From a virus: DNA of 63,214 nt. Under the pieces are notes generated by a model. That model was given only the letters and a program-made list of their open reading frames with translations. It was not told the DNA's origin and made no database searches. The stretch is from IMG/VR virus record IMGVR_UViG_3300009509_000021, positions 1 to 63,214 of that record; one strand, 5' to 3'. The translations under genes were made by a program, and so were the position numbers. Of the stretch, positions 31,747 through 41,587 are shown in pieces (position 1 is the first letter of the stretch; each line of letters opens with the position of its first letter).

Positions 31747-32188
31747 TCTCGTAAAGGGGGCACTTGGCCCTATTCTGGATGGAGTGCTTCGTTTCATTCC
31801 AGATAAGAACGCACGCGCTGAAGCCAAGGAGCAGTTTGAAGGGCAGATGCTTTCTGCCATGACGAACTTGGTTCAGGGCCAGCTTAAGATCAACGAAGTA
31901 CAGGCACAGCACGGCTCAATTTTTGTGGCTGGTGCGCGCCCATTTATTATGTGGGTATGTGGAGTAGCTCTTGGTTGGAATTATCTCCTACAGCCAATTT
32001 TTAACTGGGGCGTTTACGTCCTCGTGTTACAAGGGTCGATAGATATGACTGTGGCCGAAACGCTACAAGCACCAACCTTAGACACAGGAGAGCTGACAAC
32101 CATTCTATTGGGAATGCTCGGACTTGGGGGGTTGCGCACTTATGAAAAACGACTCGGCGTTGCACGAAACGATATCAAAAAGGGATGA
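31736..32188 (+). CDS. Three-TM holin (GTA-type)
   Basis: The 150-residue protein has an N-terminal cytoplasmic helix and hydrophobic segments at about residues 60-80, 84-105 and 120-137, with GARPFIMWVCGVALGWNYLL and LLGMLGLGGLRTYEKRLG, the pattern of the 3TM holin family first described in gene transfer agents. Holins open the inner membrane for lysis. It starts with GTG and is coupled to the small preceding gene. Confidence 0.8.
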   Translation: MLGDLVKGALGPILDGVLRFIPDKNARAEAKEQFEGQMLSAMTNLVQGQLKINEVQAQHGSIFVAGARPFIMWVCGVALGWNYLLQPIFNWGVYVLVLQGSIDMTVAETLQAPTLDTGELTTILLGMLGLGGLRTYEKRLGVARNDIKKG

Positions 32189-32194
32189 GGAAAA

Positions 32195-32407
32195 ATGTCA
32201 ATCGACCCCGTATCCCTGTTATCCGTGGCCTTCGGTCTCTGGGCGAGTGTTGTTGCATGGGGAGTCCGTCGCATCACTGGTCAACTCGAAGGAATCTCGA
32301 AAGACCTCAGAGAAGAAGCGAAAAAACTCAATTCATACATTGTTCAAACTGAAGCTCGTTTGGCCGTTTTGGAATCACACACAGGAGTAAGAAATGGGAA
32401 ACGCTAG
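32195..32407 (+). CDS. Small membrane protein with coiled coil
   Basis: The 70-residue protein has one N-terminal hydrophobic segment (about residues 7-24) and a coiled-coil C-terminal half. Next to the holin, it is likely a lysis accessory, possibly an inner-membrane spanin or antiholin. It overlaps the next gene by 14 bases. Confidence 0.6.
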   Translation: MSIDPVSLLSVAFGLWASVVAWGVRRITGQLEGISKDLREEAKKLNSYIVQTEARLAVLESHTGVRNGKR

Positions 32408-32753
32408 TCAGGCACATAAACTCAGAACTCGGGGATACAATTCTCTGGGTGAGAGAAAAGCCCTACAGTATATTCAACGGCAGCATGGGTCTGATACCTT
32501 GCCAGCAGTGATTGTGCTTGAAGGGCGTTGGAGCGGCACCGATACCGTTACGGCAACTGTCAATATCGGTGCTGGTAATTTAACACCAGCTTATTCGCCT
32601 TCTGGCGATGAGGATGCTGTAGCAGCAGCTGCTGGGCTTGCAACGCAAATCGCGCTGGAAACCGATGTTTCTGCTACGAGCGCTGCAAATCTTGTATACG
32701 TCACCAAGTCAACTGCGGGGACGGTAGACATCGTTAGTGTAGTTATTACGTAA
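32394..32753 (+). CDS. Unknown structural protein
   Basis: The 119-residue protein has a basic start and a beta-rich body (DTVTATVNIGAGNLTPAYSP). It may be part of the tail assembly. It overlaps the next gene by one base. Confidence 0.6.
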   Translation: MGNASQAHKLRTRGYNSLGERKALQYIQRQHGSDTLPAVIVLEGRWSGTDTVTATVNIGAGNLTPAYSPSGDEDAVAAAAGLATQIALETDVSATSAANLVYVTKSTAGTVDIVSVVIT

Positions 32754-35398
32754 TGCTCATTCATCTCAAAGACTTCGGAGGGTTAGTCCCGAAGCTGTCT
32801 GACCGTTCATTGCCACCCAACTCGGCAAAGACGGCTCAGAATACTCAGTTGTATTCTGGGGAAGTTCGTGGTCTCAGGCAGCCGCTGGAAGTAGCTGACC
32901 TTACCGCAGAAGTATTTACTGTCTTACGGGCCTATCGGCTTAATGACGGATCAACTTCTATTGCTGATGCAACAGGAGATTGGATTGCTTTTGATGATGA
33001 GGAAGTAAACTTCATCCGAGGTGCTTTGAAGAATGATTCATTCGATCGTTACTATGCTGCGGGAGGTACGCAAGCGCCTGTCGTTGCCGAGGCAACCGAA
33101 TGGGCTGCTGGGAATACACCACACGACCTTGGAGTACCGGCTCCGACAGCGCCTCCTACCGTTACGCCGCCAGCGTCTGGGACTGTTGATGAGACGCGGG
33201 CCTACGTATATACGTTTGTTAACGAGTGGGGTGAGGAGTCAGCTCCGTCGCCTGCATCGACGGTTGCAACGGGCGATATCGGTGGCACATGGCAACTGAC
33301 TGGTATTGCTACGACGTATCCGGCGGGGCTTACAAACCCAAATCCTATAGACAAAGTTCGTATCTATCGTACTGTAACTGGTACGAACTCTGTGGATTAC
33401 AGGTTTGTAGCCGAACTCGATCCGCCAGCGGCAACTTACAATGACCTTATTTCTTCTGACACTGTTAGTCTTAACGAGTCTCTTGAATCTCTTGGTTGGG
33501 ATATACCTCCTTCTGGGCTTCAAGGAATCGTCAACATGGCGAACGGGATCATGGTCGGGTTCGTCGGGAGGGATATCTATTTTAGTGAGGCTTATCGTCC
33601 TCATGCTTGGCCTGCTGATTATATTCGTTCAGTCGAGAACGATATTGTTGGCCTTGGAGTTTATCAATCAGGTGTGGTTGTCTGCACAACCTCAAACCCT
33701 TATGTAGCAACAGGCGTCAGTCCTGCGAGCGTAGCGCTTACTCGTATTGATGATGTCGAACCATGTCAATCATTCCGCAGTATCATCAACGGACTGGATG
33801 GCGTTTCGTACGCTTCTCAGAACGGCATGATCCTTGTCAATCAGGAAGGCGCACGTAACCTGACGCAGCCACTGATTACTCGTAACGAGTGGCGAGATGA
33901 ATATTTCCCCAGCGATGTATCCGCCGCCGCTGATGGGTCTCGCACCATTGCATTCTACAGCACCAGTTCAGGATGGATGTTCCAGCCAATGGAACCGCTT
34001 GGCCATTTAGTAGACCTGACTGGCTTCGCTGATGTGGCAACTGTACAGACTGACCAGTTCACTGGTGAGACTTACATCATTTCACGTGATGTAGTTTATC
34101 TCTGGAACCCCATTGCTACTGCGCCACAGTCATACGTGTGGGAGTCCAAACAATTTGAACTTCCATATCCAGTCAACATGGGTGCTTATCGTCTACAGTA
34201 TGAAGATGTTATTACTGGGCAAGACTATGCACCGGGGTATGACTATACCAATTACAATACTTCTCGTTACACCGCTACAGACGTTACTGCGGAAATTGTC
34301 GATCCTCCTACGATTTACGATGACGTGCTGTTTCAAGCTGACCTTGAAGGCACGAACGGCAGCACTACGTACACGGAAGAATCACCGTATGCCAGAACGG
34401 GTACGTTTACCGGCACTGCTACGATATCAACAGGTTCTCCAATCTTTAATACTTCCTCGTTGGATACAGGGGGTACTGGGTCCGGTAATAACTTAACGTT
34501 TACAGTAGCTGATACGGGTGACCGTATTGATTGGGACGCAACAGGGCGTTGCCTTACCATGGAGATTGGTTTTAGCCTTGATTCAATACATACATCTGGT
34601 GATAGGTATCTGTGTTTACTAGCTAGTGATGATGTGCCATTTGGTAGGTTTTCTCATTATATTACTGGCGGCACTCATTCAATACGCTATGGCTTTGGCA
34701 CAACTGCAACACTTCAGCCGATCACTGCTTTAACAACTGGCGTTGATTACTTTCTCATTGTTGAAGCTGATTATACGGCTGGCGCTGGCAGTGGTGTTGA
34801 AAGAGCATGGTTAGGAACCGTATCAGGCGGAACTTGCACGCTGATTGGGACAAGAACTGGACTAACAGCCCCGCCGTATACGCAGTTCGAGGAACCCTAC
34901 AGCGATATCCGTCTGGGTGCATTGTCAGCAACTGCATTCAATTTGGACGGCAGAATTGACCACGTACGTATTACCAACTCGGCTACTAACCGCTTTGGTA
35001 CTGGAAGCACAGTCGCAATTGACACTGCTTATACAACTACTCCCGGTGGCGGCACCAGTACGATTGCTACAAACCCGCTGAACACTTTGAATCTATACCC
35101 TATCAATGGGGTACGCACCGAGACGGGGGTAACGGAGTCTCCGCCTGTGGTGCAATGGACTATGTCTGTTGGAGGCAGCCCTTTGGTTCCTACGGAGCCA
35201 ACGACCATCCGTGACAGTATCCGTGTGCAAATATACGGAGATGATGTACTGAGATATGATCGAGAGATCACAAGCAATGATGTGATGCGCCTTCCCAGCG
35301 GGTACAAAGCTGACAAGTGGCGTGTCCGACTGACGACGGCGCAAAACATCTATTCATTCAAAATGGCAGGCACAGCTAAGGAACTTGCAAAAGCATGA
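32753..35398 (+). CDS. Tail nozzle/stabiliser protein with inserted LamG-like domain
   Basis: The 881-residue protein looks like the podovirus tail nozzle (beta-rich, repeated V/T/Y patterns, NMANGIMVGFVGRDIYFSEA near 261-280), related to T7 gp12-like proteins. Residues about 520-750 form a separate domain with LamG/concanavalin A-like character (LEGTNGSTTYT, ending DHVRITNSATNRF), inserted between nozzle segments. It makes the distal tube; the inserted domain may bind a surface glycan. Assignment of both parts is by pattern and context. Confidence 0.7.
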   Translation: MLIHLKDFGGLVPKLSDRSLPPNSAKTAQNTQLYSGEVRGLRQPLEVADLTAEVFTVLRAYRLNDGSTSIADATGDWIAFDDEEVNFIRGALKNDSFDRYYAAGGTQAPVVAEATEWAAGNTPHDLGVPAPTAPPTVTPPASGTVDETRAYVYTFVNEWGEESAPSPASTVATGDIGGTWQLTGIATTYPAGLTNPNPIDKVRIYRTVTGTNSVDYRFVAELDPPAATYNDLISSDTVSLNESLESLGWDIPPSGLQGIVNMANGIMVGFVGRDIYFSEAYRPHAWPADYIRSVENDIVGLGVYQSGVVVCTTSNPYVATGVSPASVALTRIDDVEPCQSFRSIINGLDGVSYASQNGMILVNQEGARNLTQPLITRNEWRDEYFPSDVSAAADGSRTIAFYSTSSGWMFQPMEPLGHLVDLTGFADVATVQTDQFTGETYIISRDVVYLWNPIATAPQSYVWESKQFELPYPVNMGAYRLQYEDVITGQDYAPGYDYTNYNTSRYTATDVTAEIVDPPTIYDDVLFQADLEGTNGSTTYTEESPYARTGTFTGTATISTGSPIFNTSSLDTGGTGSGNNLTFTVADTGDRIDWDATGRCLTMEIGFSLDSIHTSGDRYLCLLASDDVPFGRFSHYITGGTHSIRYGFGTTATLQPITALTTGVDYFLIVEADYTAGAGSGVERAWLGTVSGGTCTLIGTRTGLTAPPYTQFEEPYSDIRLGALSATAFNLDGRIDHVRITNSATNRFGTGSTVAIDTAYTTTPGGGTSTIATNPLNTLNLYPINGVRTETGVTESPPVVQWTMSVGGSPLVPTEPTTIRDSIRVQIYGDDVLRYDREITSNDVMRLPSGYKADKWRVRLTTAQNIYSFKMAGTAKELAKA

Positions 35399-35793
35399 CG
35401 ATCCAACAACGCCCTATTGCTATTCCAGAGCCAGTCAATCAGGTAGATGCCCTGTGGCGTACCTGTCAGGCTCTTAAGGAAGCTGTTGAAGTGTTGCAAG
35501 GGCAACGCGGAAACCGTGCGGCTGCGTTGGTTACTCAACTGAATAGTGAGATTGCTTACCTGCAGAGGCAGATAGCAAACATTACTACTGGTGGTGGAGT
35601 ACCAAGTAGCGACCATCCTCATACGGGGGAAGTAACAGGTACTACCGCTTTGGCAGTACAACCTCTTGCCATTACGAATAAAACAGATGTCGTTGCAGAC
35701 TCTGCTGACGATGTAATGATTTCAGATGACTCAGATTCGGGGAGTCTGAAAAAAGTAAACTTGAGTTCCATCACGGATGCTGGATATTTTTAG
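35395..35793 (+). CDS. Fibre or tail base protein
   Basis: The 132-residue protein has a helical trimerisation-like region (about 15-65) and a fibre-type motif VVADSADDVMISDDSDSGSL (about 100-119), as at the tips and starts of fibre proteins. It is coupled to the tail nozzle gene by 4 bases. Confidence 0.6.
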   Translation: MTIQQRPIAIPEPVNQVDALWRTCQALKEAVEVLQGQRGNRAAALVTQLNSEIAYLQRQIANITTGGGVPSSDHPHTGEVTGTTALAVQPLAITNKTDVVADSADDVMISDDSDSGSLKKVNLSSITDAGYF

Positions 35794-35806
35794 AGGGAAT
35801 TAACAA

Positions 35807-37570
35807 ATGGCGAACACAATTAGGATCGCGAGATCCGCTTCGACAAACACTCCGAGCTCTCTGGCTCAAGGTGAGTTGGCGAACTCCGAAGTGGGTTCGC
35901 CTAATGGTATTAACGAATTATTCGTTGGCACCACTGGCCCAACAGTATTCAAGCTGATTCGTAACAGCAATGGGGCACCTGCCGAACCAACTGCTGGACT
36001 GGCTGGCGCTACGCCAGTCACTTCTGACTATATGGTGTTTGAAGATGTCACTGACAGCACCGGTAAGCGCGTACTGTTCAGTGCCACACCGCTCAGTATC
36101 TTTAATGACGACCTGACTTATGTTGGTTCGTTTACAGCTGGTGTCGGCCTCATCAATAATGGCACGGCTTCTGCACCTGACGTCGCTTTGGATTTCTCTG
36201 AGCTAACCGACATGACCGGTGCCATCAGTGGCACCACGGAGTTTATTCTCCAAGATGGAGCAACTGAAAGTCGCAAGGCCGCAAGTGAGATCGATCTCAG
36301 TAACTTCTTGAACACCACACTGGTTGAAACCATCACGGCTGGCACCGGTCTGGTTGGCTCTGGCACGACCACGGTCACGCTTGATCTGGACTTTTCAGAG
36401 CTAACGGATATGACCGGAGCTATCTCCGGTACAACTGAGTTCATCCTGCAAGACGGCGCAACCGAAAGCAGAAAGGCTGCTTCCGAGATTGATCTGAGTG
36501 CCATGAATAATGACATTCAGAACATCATGGGTACATATGCGTTTGACGCAACCACTACAGCAGGTGACCCCGGTGCCGGAGCGATCCGTTTCAACAACGC
36601 AACCCCGGCTAGTGTCACGAACTTGTACATCGATGATCTTGAAGACAACGGCAATGACTGGGGATGGATCCTTAGCAACCTCGCCTCGAACGACATCCTT
36701 GTCATTAAGAGCCATGTGGATGCGGCTGACTACTTGATCGTACAGGTCAACTCGGGTCCGACTGATAACACGGGCTACTGGACAGTCCCTGTCACAGTAC
36801 TGTTTTCTGGGGCGTTACCTACAGCAACTGATCTACTCAATATTGAAGTGCAGTGGTTCAGTCAGGGTACAGCAGGTACGGTGACCTCGGTCACGGCTGG
36901 CACGGGTCTGGTCAACAGCGGCTCTGCCTCGGCAGTTGTGCTGGACTTCGACTTCAGTGAACTCACAGATATGACTGGATCGATCAGCGGCACGACTGAG
37001 TTCATCCTTCAGGATGGCACTACGGAAAGTCGAAAGGCTGCGAGTGAGATTCAGCTTCAGTTTTTCGACAACTCGATAGCTGAGTTCGTCAGCGAGAACG
37101 ACACGCTGGTGGTTGCCGACTGGAACTGGGTGTTGGATGAAGACACGCTGGTATCCAACTCGGATGTCCATGTGCCGACCCAGCAGTCCGTCAAGGCATA
37201 CGTTGACTCGGCAGTATCGTCGGCACTGACCTATCAGGGTGGCTACAACGCGGCGACCGATACCCCGGCTCTGGACACGGGTAGCCCAACGATCTCGGTC
37301 GGTGATACCTACGTGGTCACGGCAGCTGGCAACTTCTTCACGGAAGCCGTCGAAATCGGTGACATGCTGATCTCGGTGGTCGATTCGTCGGATGCTGCGG
37401 CGCTGTCTGACTGGACCATTGTGCAAACCAACATCGGGGCTGCATCTGAGACATCACCGGGTTACATCGAGATCGCAACGCAGGCAGAAGTTGACGGTGC
37501 TTCAGACACTACCCGAGCTGTTGTATCGGCATATCTGCATAACACAACGTTTGATGGTGGCACCTTCTAA
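35807..37570 (+). CDS. Tail fibre protein with internal repeats
   Basis: The 587-residue protein has an N-terminal attachment domain (MANTIRIARSAS, about 1-60), three copies of the unit FSELTDMTGxISGTTEFILQ (about residues 130, 195 and 383), and a C-terminal region with DNDTLVVADWNWV-like segments. A domain at about 242-358 is shared with the next fibre. It is a receptor-binding or connector fibre; the repeats differ strongly in DNA but little in protein. Confidence 0.75.
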   Translation: MANTIRIARSASTNTPSSLAQGELANSEVGSPNGINELFVGTTGPTVFKLIRNSNGAPAEPTAGLAGATPVTSDYMVFEDVTDSTGKRVLFSATPLSIFNDDLTYVGSFTAGVGLINNGTASAPDVALDFSELTDMTGAISGTTEFILQDGATESRKAASEIDLSNFLNTTLVETITAGTGLVGSGTTTVTLDLDFSELTDMTGAISGTTEFILQDGATESRKAASEIDLSAMNNDIQNIMGTYAFDATTTAGDPGAGAIRFNNATPASVTNLYIDDLEDNGNDWGWILSNLASNDILVIKSHVDAADYLIVQVNSGPTDNTGYWTVPVTVLFSGALPTATDLLNIEVQWFSQGTAGTVTSVTAGTGLVNSGSASAVVLDFDFSELTDMTGSISGTTEFILQDGTTESRKAASEIQLQFFDNSIAEFVSENDTLVVADWNWVLDEDTLVSNSDVHVPTQQSVKAYVDSAVSSALTYQGGYNAATDTPALDTGSPTISVGDTYVVTAAGNFFTEAVEIGDMLISVVDSSDAAALSDWTIVQTNIGAASETSPGYIEIATQAEVDGASDTTRAVVSAYLHNTTFDGGTF

Positions 37571-37579
37571 GGGAAGTAC

Positions 37580-40360
37580 GTGGCCAACACTATTCAAATA
37601 AAAAGAAGCTCCACTGCGAGTAATGTCCCTACAGCTGGTGAATTAGCTGAGGGCGAACTTGCGATCAACACCAATCCTGCTGACCGTGCCCTCTACTCGA
37701 AAGACTCAGGGGGTACGGTTTTTCAGATTGGTGCTGGCACCATCGGTGGCACGATCTCTGACAATCAGGTTGCTGTTGGTGCTGCCGTTGGCAACACCAT
37801 TGAGGGCAGTGCGAACCTGACGTGGGATGGCAGTCAGTTCCTGCTGCCTTTAGAGAACGACGCTGTTACGCCGACGCTGGCTTTTGGCGATGGTGACAGC
37901 GGCTTCTATGAGCTGTCGGATGACACGATCCGCATGGCTATTGCTGGTGTGGCAGAATACCAATTTTCTTCATCCTATATCACTGGTGCTAGCAGCGCAT
38001 CGTTTCATTGCGACAATGGTACTGCATCCCGCACCGTTGCGACGATAGGCCCAAGGCGCGGCAACTCAGGCTTTGGTGCGCAGGACACCACCGAAATGTC
38101 GATCATCCTGTCTGGCACAGAGATGATCCGATTCATCGATAATGGCACCTACAACGCCATCCTGCCGCAGTTCGGATTGTTTATTGCAGAAAGAGCAGCT
38201 GCCGATGTTGACATTGCTGCTTATGGTCAAATCTGGGTTGAAAACGACGCTCCCAACAGAGTGAAATTCACGGACGATGCTGGCGCAGACTGGCCACTAC
38301 AGTCAGTCCATGAGGCTGAGTACGCCTATAGCTCGACCGTGACAGCCGGTGACCCGGGTGCATATACGTTGCGTTTTGACAGCGTCACCATTGGTTCGAT
38401 CGCCAACATGTACATCGATGACCTGTCCCGATCCGAAGACTGGGACTGGGTGTTGTCGAATCTTGCTGATGGAGACCTCATCAGCATTAAGTCTGCTCTC
38501 GATCCTGCCGACTACATCATAGCTACAGTCAACGGCACACCGACCGATGGCACTGGCTACTGGACCGTACCGCTGACACTGGTCCATACGGGAACGATCT
38601 TTACCAATGGTGATCCCCTGCGCGTTTCGATCCAATGGTTCTCGCAGGCGGGGGGAGGCGGCACTATCGGTGGCTCGATCACTGACAACCAGATTGCGAT
38701 CGGTGCATCCACTTCCAATAGTATCGAGGGTAGCGCAAACTTTACGTTTGACGTGTCAACAGGAACAATAGCTCTTTACGATAGTCTTGGAACGTCACTT
38801 TCCGACATACAGCGAACTGCCACGACGCTTGAGTTTGATCTCGACGTTGCCACCGATGACTACATCTTCCGCACTGCCGGTGCATCACGGATGCAGATTC
38901 TCGGCAACTCGACCATTGAGTTGCAGCTCAACACGAATGTTTCAGGAACGCTGGCGGCAACCACGGTCACGGGAGCGAATGTCACCAGCGGTGTTGATCC
39001 GGGCCACACACATACTGCTTATCAAGCTGCTGGCTCATACCTATCCAATGTTGTAGAGGATACGACTCCGCAACTTGGCGGCGTCCTCGATATGCAGACG
39101 TACAGAATCACTGGTAACAACGGTGGTTCAACCGGAGCAAGTACAGCGACACTACAAGCCTCTGGTGTCGGCACTACAATTAACGCTGGTACGTATGCGA
39201 GCTTTTATCGTACGTATTCCGCTGGTGCAACCGGTATCGGTAACAATGTCTACGTAGATTCAGACGATATTGTCGCTGGACAAGTACGATACGCGGCAAC
39301 TCATGCCTCACTTGGCCATACAGCTTATGAGTTGTCCGGTGGTAATCACTACTGGTACGGAGATAGCGCCAGCGTAACAGCCGATGCAATCGTCACTAAG
39401 AAAGAGCTGATGAGATTAAGCCATAGTGGTAGTGGTCTTACAGTTTATGACGACGCTGGGGCTGACTCGTTGACTTTTTCCGCGTCAACCACTGACGGCA
39501 AGATAACATCTACACAGCATGTTTGGATGAGTCCAGCAGCAGGGCACTCTATTTACGGTTACACGAGCGGGCAAACTGTAGCGATAGGAGTGTATGACGG
39601 CTCTGGCGTTGACTCATTCTTTATGAAGGATGATGGCTCTATTGCGTACTTGGAAGCGAATAACAATAATATTTATCTACGGACGAACGCGACAAACGTC
39701 GCGTGGGCGAATACAAACGGTGACTTTTACGCTGGTGCCAACCTCATACTGAATACCAATAACACAGGTATTTATGGTCGTGACTCTGGTGGAACGGTTC
39801 GCAAGGTATTTTCCGTAACCAATATTGATGACATTCAAATAGGTGATGTCAACCTATCTGAGATTGTTTTTTACAACCAGCTCAAGTTGCAGGAGAAGAC
39901 CGCAGCAAGCGCAGACAGCTCAGCCTTCGGTCAGATCTGGGTCAAAGACGACGCGCCTAACACGCTCTGGTTCACGGATGACACCGGAGTTGATTACCCT
40001 GTTGGAACTGGCGCGTACAAGCTGAAGGGCAACGCATCGTTCAACATGACAACTGCGTCTGTTGCCGAGCAGATGGTCAACGCCATCTGGTATAAGACCA
40101 ACACCACGGCCTACACGCTGACACTAGAGACGTCGAGTACGACCAACTTCCCGGCTGGCGCACAACTGACGATCGTCAATGCAGGCTCCTCGGGTAATCT
40201 GACCATAACTGACCAGACAACCAACACCTGTTATGTATTGGATGGATCGTCCAAGACGGACATCGCGGGAACTGCAACCATCGCCCCCGGTGGCTACGCG
40301 ACGTTGATTCGTATTAGCACTACGGAAACGTGGTTGATGGGGTCAGGAATCACGGCATGA
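37580..40360 (+). CDS. Large tail fibre protein
   Basis: The 926-residue protein shares the N-terminal MANTIQIKRSST pattern and the domain at residues 247-357 with the previous fibre, and has an internal duplication of IGGxIxDNQxAxGAxxxNxIEGSAN near 50 and 370. Its C-terminal part (about 830-926) looks like a separate compact beta domain. It probably makes the main host-recognition fibre or shaft. It ends in ATGA overlap with the next gene. Confidence 0.75.
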   Translation: MANTIQIKRSSTASNVPTAGELAEGELAINTNPADRALYSKDSGGTVFQIGAGTIGGTISDNQVAVGAAVGNTIEGSANLTWDGSQFLLPLENDAVTPTLAFGDGDSGFYELSDDTIRMAIAGVAEYQFSSSYITGASSASFHCDNGTASRTVATIGPRRGNSGFGAQDTTEMSIILSGTEMIRFIDNGTYNAILPQFGLFIAERAAADVDIAAYGQIWVENDAPNRVKFTDDAGADWPLQSVHEAEYAYSSTVTAGDPGAYTLRFDSVTIGSIANMYIDDLSRSEDWDWVLSNLADGDLISIKSALDPADYIIATVNGTPTDGTGYWTVPLTLVHTGTIFTNGDPLRVSIQWFSQAGGGGTIGGSITDNQIAIGASTSNSIEGSANFTFDVSTGTIALYDSLGTSLSDIQRTATTLEFDLDVATDDYIFRTAGASRMQILGNSTIELQLNTNVSGTLAATTVTGANVTSGVDPGHTHTAYQAAGSYLSNVVEDTTPQLGGVLDMQTYRITGNNGGSTGASTATLQASGVGTTINAGTYASFYRTYSAGATGIGNNVYVDSDDIVAGQVRYAATHASLGHTAYELSGGNHYWYGDSASVTADAIVTKKELMRLSHSGSGLTVYDDAGADSLTFSASTTDGKITSTQHVWMSPAAGHSIYGYTSGQTVAIGVYDGSGVDSFFMKDDGSIAYLEANNNNIYLRTNATNVAWANTNGDFYAGANLILNTNNTGIYGRDSGGTVRKVFSVTNIDDIQIGDVNLSEIVFYNQLKLQEKTAASADSSAFGQIWVKDDAPNTLWFTDDTGVDYPVGTGAYKLKGNASFNMTTASVAEQMVNAIWYKTNTTAYTLTLETSSTTNFPAGAQLTIVNAGSSGNLTITDQTTNTCYVLDGSSKTDIAGTATIAPGGYATLIRISTTETWLMGSGITA

Positions 40361-40896
40361 TTTTTGTACCCAAAAAGAATATCTGGACACCCCCGAGAAA
40401 CTGGGGGATGCCTAAGTACCAGAAGGGAGTATTGCATCCCGCTGGATTTTGGGCCGCCGCTGGATCGTCTGATGTCGTCACTCTTTCTGGCGAGTTTGTT
40501 AACGTCCAGCCTAACTGGGAAGATGTTGCTGGTATCTATGTGTACGGCACTGGCACCTACGTAGGTAAAATACGCAAACGTGAAGGGACTACGTATACGG
40601 TCATTGATGGTACTACCGATTGGGTCATCCCCAATTCTTCTGGATCGGATACAAACTATGACATCAAGTGCACCATTACAGCAGATGTTGGCGGCTCCTC
40701 TGGATTCACTATCAACTCTGGTACTGGGACATGGCTACAGCTGGGCGGGTTTACCAGATCGTGGGGCGTCCAAGCTGACGGTCCATATGGTGCTGACAGC
40801 CGTGATATTACATTTACGCTAGAAATTTCTGATGACGGTGGCAGTACCACACTCGACTCTGCCTCATACCAAGTCAGATCAGCAGGAGACGTTTGA
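40357..40896 (+). CDS. Fibre-tip or accessory protein, tandem paralogue
   Basis: The 179-residue protein starts MIFVPKKNIWTPPRNWGMPK at an ATG overlapping the fibre stop (ATGA). Its beta-rich body (about 45-170) aligns with the next protein, sharing TDWVIP and GADSRDITFTLEI-like strands. It may be a fibre tip or chaperone. The longer open frame upstream lies in the fibre gene. Confidence 0.65.
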   Translation: MIFVPKKNIWTPPRNWGMPKYQKGVLHPAGFWAAAGSSDVVTLSGEFVNVQPNWEDVAGIYVYGTGTYVGKIRKREGTTYTVIDGTTDWVIPNSSGSDTNYDIKCTITADVGGSSGFTINSGTGTWLQLGGFTRSWGVQADGPYGADSRDITFTLEISDDGGSTTLDSASYQVRSAGDV

Positions 40897-41342
40897 TGAG
40901 TTTGTTCGGGGCACCGCCGTTTTTTGATGGGGGACCAAGTGGTGATGTGACCCTGACTGGGTTCTCTGTCAATGTGTTGTGGACTCAGTATGCTGGCATT
41001 ACTGTCGGCTCCAATGGGTACATCTACAAGATTGATGACACGGGCACCAATCTGGTCAATACCAGCACGGACTGGGTTATCCCGCACGGAGATAATGACG
41101 GACTGTACGAGGTCCGGGTAACTAATGTTGTTGACACAGGAGGTGTCGGCGGGGACTGGGACACCAAGCCCACAACGGACGATACGTGGATAGCGATATC
41201 GTCCAACCGTACATGGCAAGTCAAGGGAGTGGCTGAGTATGGGGCAGACTCCATGGGCAGGGATTTTGACATGGAGATTAGATATGATGGAGGGCCGGTC
41301 TTGGCGACCGCTTCATTTAGTCTATTTTCAGGAGGCTCATAG
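40896..41342 (+). CDS. Paralogue of the preceding fibre accessory
   Basis: The 148-residue protein overlaps the previous stop (TGATG), with AGGAG seven bases before the ATG. It shares the pattern DVTLTGFSVNVLW, NTSTDWVIPHGDND and GADSMGRDFDMEI with the preceding protein, so a gene duplication is evident. Confidence 0.65.
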   Translation: MSLFGAPPFFDGGPSGDVTLTGFSVNVLWTQYAGITVGSNGYIYKIDDTGTNLVNTSTDWVIPHGDNDGLYEVRVTNVVDTGGVGGDWDTKPTTDDTWIAISSNRTWQVKGVAEYGADSMGRDFDMEIRYDGGPVLATASFSLFSGGS

Positions 41343-41587
41343 TGGCTCAGATACTTAACGAACAATACAACGCTGTACTTGGCAAAAGTCTTCAGGTTCT
41401 CAGCGATGGCAGGGTACTTATCCCCGCTGATGGCAACGACGCTATTGCAGATTTGAAAAACCTTTTGCGGCTGTTGATGAGTATGCAGGTTTTGCTGATT
41501 GAAAAACCGCAAGAGGACCAGCAGAGACCGGAAGGCCCCAAGGCCGTACCAAACAATGGGAAGAAAAAGGCAAGTGCTTCCGAATAG
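41342..41587 (+). CDS. Small unknown protein
   Basis: The 81-residue protein starts with GTG, coupled to the preceding stop by one base. It is helical with a Gln/Pro/Lys-rich C terminus. It overlaps the start of the acetyltransferase-like gene by about 30 bases. Confidence 0.55.
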   Translation: MAQILNEQYNAVLGKSLQVLSDGRVLIPADGNDAIADLKNLLRLLMSMQVLLIEKPQEDQQRPEGPKAVPNNGKKKASASE

